DNA of 20,701 nucleotides, taken from an uncultured Blautia sp. GTDB lineage: Bacteria > Bacillota > Clostridia > Lachnospirales > Lachnospiraceae. A model generated the notes under the pieces. The model was not told the origin of the DNA. It saw only the letters and a list, made by a program, of their open reading frames with translations, and searched no databases. The stretch spans positions 1 through 20,701 of the forward strand of contig UQLX01000040.1 in the NCBI GenBank assembly GCA_900541985.1. The letters run 5' to 3'. A program made the translations under genes and the position numbers. This document shows, piece after piece, positions 15,062 to 20,701 of this stretch. Positions within the stretch are counted from its first letter, which is position 1. Each line of letters starts with the position of its first letter.

Positions 15062-17824
15062 CTACTGCTCCTCTCCCATTCGGATTTTTTCCAGATGGGC
15101 AGAAAGTTCTTCCGATACATTGTCAAAAAGATAATTCTTACTGCTCTGACGCCGTGATCTCCATTCCTGTTTTCCGTTTTTTTCCGCGTCTTCGATCTCT
15201 TTTTTCAATCCCTGTGCGGAAAGTCTGTTGGCTCCCTGCCCCAGAATGATCATCTGCTCCAGACCGTCAGAGGTTGCCACTGTCACCTGATACTGGCGGC
15301 CGATCCGGTGAACTGTTTTTTCTATATACTGGTCTGCTGTCTCCGCCTCTTTTGTATACACCACATAAATATTATGGTAGGGAATGACCTCCTCTGCATG
15401 TCCTTCTACCTTATATGCATCAAAAACAAGGATCAGAGTACATTTTCGATATCCCTGATAATTACTGAGAATATCCATCAGCTTATCACAGGCCGCATGG
15501 ATGTTTTCCTTTGCCAGCTCCCGCAGATCCTCCCAGGCAAAAACAATATTGTACCCGTCCACCAGGAGATATTCTTCCTTTCTCGGTTTCCCGGGACGAT
15601 ACCGTACCGTTTCTTTCTGAGAGGAAACAGTAGTCTTTGAAGCATACATAGCCCGGTCTCTTTTTACCGGTCCAAAGGTACGTTCAAAGATTGCCTGCAG
15701 CTCCTGCTCATCCTCATAGCTTCCACTGTAGGAATAGCCCTTCTGATATTTTTTTCCTGAAGTATCTGACAGCGCTCTTCCGTTTTCTTCCTCATCTTCC
15801 TCTGAAAGCTCATACCAGCTTTCCGCTTCCGCAGACAAAGCTTCTGCATCGATTCCACTGTCCAGATGCATATATTCCTCCACCTGATCCCAGGGTACCA
15901 CAAAGCCTGCTCCGTGTGCACAAAATACCGACCCTGCAGGATTTTCCAGATCATGCTCGGAATCATATCCAACAGCCTGTACCACAGCCTCCTGATTTTT
16001 GCAGGGCGCATAACCTTTCAGGTTACAAAACAGTCTCCCCCTCCCGCTGGTATAGGCCACCACCTGCTTCTGATAATCGCGCATCCGGGAAACAGCAGCC
16101 GTCCCGGTAAGAACAGACATATCCCCTTCTGTTTCCGGCGGTTCAAAGCTTCCCTGCATCTGCTGGATATCAGACATGGCGCGGCCGATCAGTTCAGAAG
16201 GAACCTCCAGACGAAATTCATAATAAGGCTCCAGAAGAATACTTTTTGCTTTTTTCAATCCCTGGCGTACCGCACGGTACGTTGCCTGACGGAAGTCGCC
16301 GCCTTCCGTATGCTTGGTATGTGCCCGTCCGGTCAAAAGAGTGATCTGTACATCTGTCAATGGAGATCCAGTAAGAACACCCAGATGTTCCTTTTCTTCC
16401 AGATGGGTCAGGATCAGTCTCTGCCAGTTCCGTGCAAGAACATCCTCACTGCACGCAGTAAAAAACTGACAGCCGCTTCCCGGTTCTCCCGGCTCCAGAA
16501 GGAGATGAACCTCCGCATAATGACGGAGAGGCTCAAAATGTCCCACACCTTCTACCGGCGCCGCAATGGTTTCTTTATAGACAATATTTCCCGTTCCAAA
16601 TTCCACAGCCACATGAAAACGGTCCCAGATCATACTTTTCAGAATCTCTGTCTGCACCTCTCCCATAAGCTGTGCGTGGATCTCCCCGAGACGGCTGTCC
16701 CAGAGAATGTGAAGCTGCGGCTCTTCCTCCTCAAGCTCCCGGAGATTCTGGAGCATTTTATGAGGATCACAGCCTTCAGGAAGAAGGATCTGATAATTCA
16801 GCACCGGTTCCAGCACAGGCATCCGGGATTCCTCTTCGATTCCGATCCCCTGTCCCGGACAGGTTTTGGAAAGTCCGGTAACTGCGCAAATTTCTCCTGC
16901 CTGCACCTCCGGCACACTGTCTGCCTTTGCCCCGGAATAAATCCGGATCTGGTCGATCTTTTCCCCATTCAGCAGAGTTTTTACTTTCAGACTTCCCCCT
17001 GTAATCTTCAGGTAAGTAAGACGGTTTCCCTGGGGATCTCTGGCAATCTTAAAGACCTTTGCCCCAAATTCCTCCGGATATTTCCGGCTGAGCGTATAAC
17101 TTTCCAGACCCTTCAGGAATTCCTGTACTCCCTGCATTTTAAGTGCAGATCCAAACCAGCAGGGAAAGGCCTTTCTCTCTGCAATCAGGCGGCAGATTTC
17201 TCCGTGCTCCAGCTCTCCTGTTTCCAGATAGGTCTCCAGAAGAGATTCCTCACACATGGAGAGATTCTCCAGAAGCAACTCTCGCTCCTCCTGTTTACAG
17301 CTTCCTTCTCCATCTTCAGCTGTCATAGCACCAAAATCCATACAGTTTTCATTGAGCCTTTTTTGCAGTTCCTTCAGAAGTCCGTCCCGATCCGTCCCCT
17401 GCTGGTCCATTTTATTTACAAAAATAAAAACAGGAATTTCATAGCGTGCCAGAAGCCTCCATAAAGTCATTGTATGGCTTTGTACTCCATCCATGCCGTT
17501 GATTACCAGAATCGCGTAGTCCAACACCTGCAGAGTACGTTCCATTTCCGCCGAAAAGTCCACATGCCCCGGCGTATCCAGAAGAGTGATCTCCATGTCT
17601 TCAGTTTTTAATACTGCCTGTTTGGAAAAAATGGTAATTCCTCTTTCCCTTTCCAGCTTATAGGTATCCAGAAAAGCATCTCCGTGATCTACCCTTCCAA
17701 GCTTCCGGATCTCTCCGCACAGATAAAGCAGTCCCTCAGAAAGAGTGGTCTTTCCTGCATCTACATGGGCCAGGATGCCCACACATATCTGTTTTTTATT
17801 TTTTTCAGGTCCCTGTATGCCCAT
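15062..17824 (-). CDS. EF-G/TetM-like GTPase fused to a Rae1/YacP-type NYN nuclease
   Basis: A 920-residue fusion. Residues 1 to about 655 follow the ribosomal-protection/EF-G plan: G1 AHVDAGKT (19-26), G2 RERGITIF, G3 DTPGHVD, G4 NKMD, then beta-barrel, domain IV (TGRAHTKHTEGGDFRQATYRAV, LLEPYYEFRLEVP) and an EF-G-like end. The TetM loop that displaces tetracycline (YSPVSTPADF) is replaced by HTKHTEGGDF, so drug resistance is doubtful. A charged linker (about 655-750) leads to a YacP/Rae1-type NYN domain (752-885) with its acidic residues in VDGYN, VFDAY, ETADQYIEK and ATSDG. Rae1 of Bacillus subtilis cuts mRNA in the ribosomal A site. A factor docking at the A site joined to such a nuclease suggests ribosome rescue or regulated mRNA decay. 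The start has an AGGAGG site. Confidence 0.9.
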   Translation of the reverse strand: MGIQGPEKNKKQICVGILAHVDAGKTTLSEGLLYLCGEIRKLGRVDHGDAFLDTYKLERERGITIFSKQAVLKTEDMEITLLDTPGHVDFSAEMERTLQVLDYAILVINGMDGVQSHTMTLWRLLARYEIPVFIFVNKMDQQGTDRDGLLKELQKRLNENCMDFGAMTAEDGEGSCKQEERELLLENLSMCEESLLETYLETGELEHGEICRLIAERKAFPCWFGSALKMQGVQEFLKGLESYTLSRKYPEEFGAKVFKIARDPQGNRLTYLKITGGSLKVKTLLNGEKIDQIRIYSGAKADSVPEVQAGEICAVTGLSKTCPGQGIGIEEESRMPVLEPVLNYQILLPEGCDPHKMLQNLRELEEEEPQLHILWDSRLGEIHAQLMGEVQTEILKSMIWDRFHVAVEFGTGNIVYKETIAAPVEGVGHFEPLRHYAEVHLLLEPGEPGSGCQFFTACSEDVLARNWQRLILTHLEEKEHLGVLTGSPLTDVQITLLTGRAHTKHTEGGDFRQATYRAVRQGLKKAKSILLEPYYEFRLEVPSELIGRAMSDIQQMQGSFEPPETEGDMSVLTGTAAVSRMRDYQKQVVAYTSGRGRLFCNLKGYAPCKNQEAVVQAVGYDSEHDLENPAGSVFCAHGAGFVVPWDQVEEYMHLDSGIDAEALSAEAESWYELSEEDEEENGRALSDTSGKKYQKGYSYSGSYEDEQELQAIFERTFGPVKRDRAMYASKTTVSSQKETVRYRPGKPRKEEYLLVDGYNIVFAWEDLRELAKENIHAACDKLMDILSNYQGYRKCTLILVFDAYKVEGHAEEVIPYHNIYVVYTKEAETADQYIEKTVHRIGRQYQVTVATSDGLEQMIILGQGANRLSAQGLKKEIEDAEKNGKQEWRSRRQSSKNYLFDNVSEELSAHLEKIRMGEEQ

Positions 17825-17862
17825 GAAAATTGCCTCCTAATTTTTTATCGTCAGTATCCATG

Positions 17863-18778
17863 TCATTCTTCCAGTTTATAAAAATCGTCCAAATTTAATT
17901 CGCGTTTCAATTCTTCTTCTGACGGTAGATAAGTAAAATATTTTGATGCAAAGATCTGGTGATCATCTTCTGGCAGTGTATATTTTACAATAGAATCTCC
18001 TTTATCCGCACAAAGAACAATACCGATAGGCTGCGAGTCCCCCTCATTCATCATTGTAAAATACCAGATCTATGAAAAAGTCCTGTCCGTCCAGCGTAAA
18101 CCGCTTTTGACGTGCTACAAAAGAAAACCCTCGTCCAAGTTCCAGAAGAAAATGCTGAAGGTGGTCAATCAGTGCCTGCTCCAGTTCACCCTCATATATA
18201 TGGGTGTCTGGCTGAATCTGCAAAAATTCCATTACATAAGGATCTTTAATCATTTTTTCATACTCAGGTTTTGGTTCTGTCCTTTGAATTTCTTTTGAAA
18301 CAGCAGCTTTATCCTGACTTGCTAAAATTCTCTGGTAGTACATTGTATTGATCTGCCGTTCTAATTGCCGGACACTCCACGCAGCCTTTACACATTCCTC
18401 CATATAAAAAACGCGCGCCTGTTCATCTGACACACGCATAAGAAGCCGATAATGTGACCAGCTTAATTCGGCACACAATGTGTGCCGAATTGGAAACATG
18501 CAATAAAACTGACGCATTGCCCTGAGGTTACGTACCGTAAACCCTTTTCCAAACTCAACAGTCAACTGTTCAGATAAATACTGCAGCAATTTCTTTCCAT
18601 ATTCTGCTCTTTCATTTTCTCCGCAGGCTTTATAAATCTGTTCACCGATTTCCCAATAAGTTATCACCATTGCGGAATTTACCGCAGTACTTAACTTATG
18701 CTGTGCTGATACGATGGACTGACGAATAGAATGATATGTCTGTTCCGCGCTTTGATTTATTTGCAGCTTGTTATCCAT
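17863..18778 (-). pseudogene. DUF1016/YhcG-type nuclease, internal deletion
   Basis: The ATG at 18778 follows TAGGAGGG and opens a DUF1016 (YhcG) protein: an N-terminal helical domain (TYHSIRQSIVSAQHKLSTAVN, ITYWEIGEQIY, LRAMRQFYCMFP, ELSWSHYRLLMRV) and the PD-(D/E)XK part up to FFIDLVFYN. There the frame breaks near 18055 and resumes in another frame as MMNEGDSQPIGIVLCADKGDSIVKYTLPEDDHQIFASKY, down to the stop at 17863. By family about 35 residues (roughly 100 bp) are missing, including the DLK-type strand with the catalytic lysine. The remaining fragments could not cut DNA. YhcG-like proteins are linked to restriction systems and mobile DNA, but no partner is nearby. It lies 38 bp upstream of the GTPase gene on the same strand. 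Confidence 0.85.
18465..18491. repeat. Perfect 27-bp palindrome inside the DUF1016 gene
   Basis: AATTCGGCACACA (18465-18477) and TGTGTGCCGAATT (18479-18491) are exact reverse complements around a single central base. The palindrome lies in the region coding FPIRHTLCAELSW, which aligns with family members without an insertion, so it is not obviously an inserted element. It may form an mRNA hairpin or be a protein-binding site. Confidence 0.6.
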
Positions 18779-18855
18779 TTTGTTCCCTCCTACTGCAGGT
18801 GCTATTAAGTATTCTGCCACGAAATCAAAAAATAAATGTCCCGTCCTCTCGCACT

Positions 18856-18897
18856 CTTTTGTAATAATATCATAAACAATATCATTACAAAAGTAAA
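18856..18897 (-). promoter_or_regulatory. Promoter of the DUF1016 gene with overlapping palindrome
   Basis: Minus-strand -35 TTTACT (18892-18897), a 17-bp spacer and -10 TATGAT (18869-18874). The same stretch is an inverted repeat: CTTTTGTAAT (18856-18865) with ATTACAAAAG (18884-18893), plus an inner ATAT pair. A palindrome embracing the -10 and touching the -35 is the layout of a repressor operator. No obvious cognate repressor is in the window. Confidence 0.55.
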
Positions 18898-18960
18898 GTT
18901 CAGGAAATCTTTATTCCTGTTGCTGAAATACATTCTCCAAATAGATCTGATATAGGCAGA

Positions 18961-19006
18961 CAAAGACGCAGGACCCTGGAGTTTCCCCCAGGATCCTGCG
19001 TCTTTG
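18961..19006 (-). terminator. Strong intrinsic terminator after the TrpA-like gene
   Basis: A 19-bp stem with one mismatch, CAAAGACGCAGGACCCTGG (18961-18979) with CCAGGATCCTGCGTCTTTG (18988-19006), closes an 8-base loop. It lies 14 bp downstream of the TrpA-like stop and ends that operon. It could also act on plus-strand transcripts, though no plus-strand gene is near. Confidence 0.9.
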
Positions 19007-19020
19007 TTGTCTTTGTATTC

Positions 19021-19740
19021 TTAGCACTGATCTTTAAATTCTCTAATTTTCTCTTTCATAGCCGGTACATCTTCATGAAGTTTTAAGATTGTACTTCCAA
19101 CGAAAGCTGCGTCTCCGCCTGCTTCCTTCACCATCTTTACATCTTCCGGTGCATGAACGCCTACACCGCAGTAGATAGGACGGTCGATGCCGCACTCACG
19201 AAGATAGTCTACGCAGTCTTTCAGTGTAGGATATTTCTCGTTTTTCTCCTGATCAGCATAAGGTTTGGCCTGCAGATATACGAAACCGTTGGACTCTTTT
19301 GCCAGAGCGATTTCTTCTTCCGGCATATGGAACTGCACATAGCAGGATACCTTAAGACCTGCAGCAATGATCTGATTCTTGATGGTATCGTCTTTTAAGC
19401 CAACCAGCAGGATATCTTTGCAGTCATTGTCCAGACAGAATTTAATAAATTTCTCTGTTCCGATTTCTTCTACTGTGTTCTCATAAGCCAGAACCAGGAT
19501 TTTTACATCCGGCAGTCTCTTCTTGATCGCTACGATAGAATCCATATATTTCTCATAATCGTCGCAGGCCTCCAGAGCCTTCGCCATACGGCCTGCAATA
19601 TAATCACTTTCCAGGTATGGATCATGGGACGGGAAGTCAACCTCCATCATTTTGCAGCCTGCATCCGCATATTCGATAGCCATCTGATAGCTTGATTCAA
19701 TTGTATGGTATCCGTTTGATAAATAGCAAATGATCTCCAT
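19021..19740 (-). CDS. TrpA-like TIM-barrel protein
   Basis: A 239-residue protein of the tryptophan synthase alpha / phosphate-binding TIM-barrel group. The end carries the two phosphate-binding loops, IYCGVGVHAPEDVKMVKEAG and AAFVGSTILKL. The TrpA active-site stretch is altered: MMEVDFPSHDPYLESD replaces the usual ELGVPFSDPLADGP, keeping the first Glu but not the exact catalytic Asp position. It is shorter than true TrpA (about 265) and no trpB or other trp gene is near. It directly follows an iron-type alcohol dehydrogenase gene (5-bp gap, with its ribosome binding site in that gene's last codons), so a catabolic aldolase-like role is more likely than tryptophan synthesis. The substrate is unknown. 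Confidence 0.8.
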   Translation of the reverse strand: MEIICYLSNGYHTIESSYQMAIEYADAGCKMMEVDFPSHDPYLESDYIAGRMAKALEACDDYEKYMDSIVAIKKRLPDVKILVLAYENTVEEIGTEKFIKFCLDNDCKDILLVGLKDDTIKNQIIAAGLKVSCYVQFHMPEEEIALAKESNGFVYLQAKPYADQEKNEKYPTLKDCVDYLRECGIDRPIYCGVGVHAPEDVKMVKEAGGDAAFVGSTILKLHEDVPAMKEKIREFKDQC

Positions 19741-19745
19741 AATGA

Positions 19746-20685
19746 TTATTCTCCTTTATACGCTTTTACAAAAAGTTCTTTCAGCTGATCCAGTGTAGGA
19801 ATGATCGGGTTTGTCTTGGTACATCCGTCTGCCAGGGCTACCTTTGCAAGCTCGTCTAACATTCCCATGTATTTTTCTTCGTCTGTAATAACATCCTTGA
19901 AAGTCTCAGGAATATTCAGTGTCTTATTCAGTTCTTTTACCGCTGCACCAAGTTCTTTTACGCCTGCTTTTTCTGCGATTCCTGCATAAACAGCAGCTGC
20001 TGTCTCATCTGCAGAGTTAAAGTCGATGATATACGGCAGTAAGATCGCATCCGCCAGACCATGAGCTACATGGAAGAATCCGCCGATGGTATGTGCCATG
20101 GAGTGTACGATTCCCAGAGATACGTTAGTGAATGCCATACCTGCCACCATAGAAGCCTGAACCATAATCTCTATTGCTTTCATGTCCTGTCTCTGCAGTG
20201 ATCTTAGCCGGCATAGAAGCTGTTACTTCCGGATCACAGATTGCAATATCCGGCATCATTTCCATGTTTCCAAGACCGTGTTTCATACCTGTCTCATTAT
20301 CGGAAATAACTACAGAACGGGACACTTCACTGGCTGTTCCACTGGTAGATGGGATACAGCAGAATCTTGCTTTTGCACGAAGTTTCGGGAATTCATTTGG
20401 AGGAAGGATATCTTCCATCTTCTTCAGTTCCGGATGCTCATAGAAAATCCACATAGTTTTTGCTGCGTCCATAGCGGAACCACCGCCCAGTCCTACAATC
20501 AGATCCGGCTGGAAAGTCATCATCTCAGAAGCACCGCTCATTACAGTCTGGAAAGACGGATCCGGCTCAACTCCGGAAATTACCATAGTTTCTGCGCCTG
20601 CTTCGCGGAAATAGCCTTCTACTTTTGCCAGCATACTTAACTTTACCCTGAATCCGTGAAGTTCATCCTTTTTTGCAACCAGCTC
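19746..20685 (-). pseudogene. Iron-containing alcohol dehydrogenase, deletion and 5' truncation
   Basis: Two reading frames give one group III (Fe-dependent) alcohol dehydrogenase. The upstream part has SGVEPDPSFQTV, the NAD(P)-binding GLGGGSAMDAAK, IPSTSGTASEVSRSVVISD and SMPAKITAETG. Near 20181-20190 the frame changes to MKAIEIMVQASMVAGMAFTNVSLGIVHSMAHTIGGFFHVAHGLADAILLP, which holds two metal histidines. By family about 50 residues are missing at the joint, including the DAxTHA segment with the other two metal ligands (Asp and His), so the product should be inactive. The 5' end is also abnormal: before LAKVEGYF the sequence does not look like the family, and an in-frame stop lies at 20686-20688. 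It sits just upstream of the TrpA-like gene in one operon. Confidence 0.85.
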
Positions 20686-20701
20686 TCAAAACAGAACTGG
20701 T
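20678..20701. repeat. Hairpin at the right end of the window
   Basis: ACCAGCTCT (20678-20686) pairs with AGAACTGGT (20693-20701) with one mismatch across a 6-base loop, ending exactly at the last base. Nearby, CCTGAATCCGTGAA (20647-20660) is the reverse complement of TTCACGGATTCAGG at 39-52. Fold-back ends at both limits suggest assembly ends rather than biology. Confidence 0.5.

Noticed and set aside
15866..17464. A 532-codon open frame antisense to the GTPase-nuclease gene
   Set aside because: It mirrors a well-conserved gene, has no credible ribosome binding site and its translation is rich in H, F, Q and S with no recognisable domain.
15062..17824. Acquired tetracycline-resistance gene of the tetM/tetO/tetW type
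   Set aside because: The drug-displacing loop is different, the protein is about 280 residues longer with a nuclease domain, and no mobile element flanks it.
18465..18491. The palindrome as an insertion or REP-type mobile element in the DUF1016 gene
   Set aside because: The encoded residues align with family members without a gap, so nothing appears to have been inserted.
19021..19740. Genuine tryptophan synthase alpha subunit
   Set aside because: No trpB or trp operon is near, the protein is short, and the active-site stretch differs from true TrpA.

Overview
The window looks like a chromosomal segment from a gut-type Clostridia bacterium, most likely Lachnospiraceae (Blautia/Ruminococcus-like). 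Grounds are the moderate GC, AGGAGG-type ribosome binding sites, dense operons with ATGA overlaps, a DeoR/FruK/FruA/HPr fructose operon, a selenium-metabolism cluster typical of Clostridia, and a clostridial EF-G-like GTPase. This placement rests on protein character only. I saw no tRNA, rRNA, CRISPR array, IS element or phage gene.

Layout. (1) 1-3677: a LytTR-type response regulator (minus strand, cut short at the window edge) is divergent from a BceAB-like ABC transporter (plus strand). Four 13-bp direct repeats in two pairs of 21-bp period lie between them and look like the regulator's binding sites. (2) 3659-7527: a selenium/sulfur-trafficking locus. DUF3343, a stand-alone TusA-like protein and the membrane protein YedE (minus) are divergent from a cysteine-desulfurase-like enzyme and a LysR regulator (plus). 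(3) 7524-10247: a fructose operon (minus) with 1-phosphofructokinase, a fused PTS fructose permease, an HPr and a DeoR regulator. The permease and HPr genes are badly damaged by internal deletions. (4) 10398-14280: a three-gene operon (minus) of a BspA-type leucine-rich-repeat protein, a DUF2201-like putative metallopeptidase/VWA protein and a MoxR-type AAA+ ATPase. (5) 14448-15005: a GNAT acetyltransferase (plus), then a bidirectional terminator. (6) 15062-17824: a 920-residue TetM/EF-G-like GTPase fused to a Rae1/YacP-type NYN endonuclease domain (minus). (7) 17863-18778: a broken DUF1016/YhcG nuclease gene whose PD-(D/E)XK core is lost, behind a promoter overlapping a palindrome. (8) 19021-20685: an operon (minus) of a broken iron-containing alcohol dehydrogenase and a TrpA-like TIM-barrel protein, closed by a very strong terminator.

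The three strongest biological leads are the GTPase-Rae1 fusion (an A-site-binding factor joined to an A-site mRNA nuclease), the LRR / VWA-metallopeptidase / MoxR operon, and the LytTR operator array controlling a BceAB-like exporter.

A caution. Four family proteins have lost an internal block at a junction with only a few bases of homology (fruA EIIA/EIIB, fruA EIIC/HPr, YhcG, Fe-ADH). HPr also has a one-base homopolymer frameshift. Both window ends carry fold-back hairpins and an inverted 14-mer within 60 bp of each end. That clustering suggests chimeric or error-prone assembly at least as much as true gene decay, so these breaks should be checked against reads before any biological reading.
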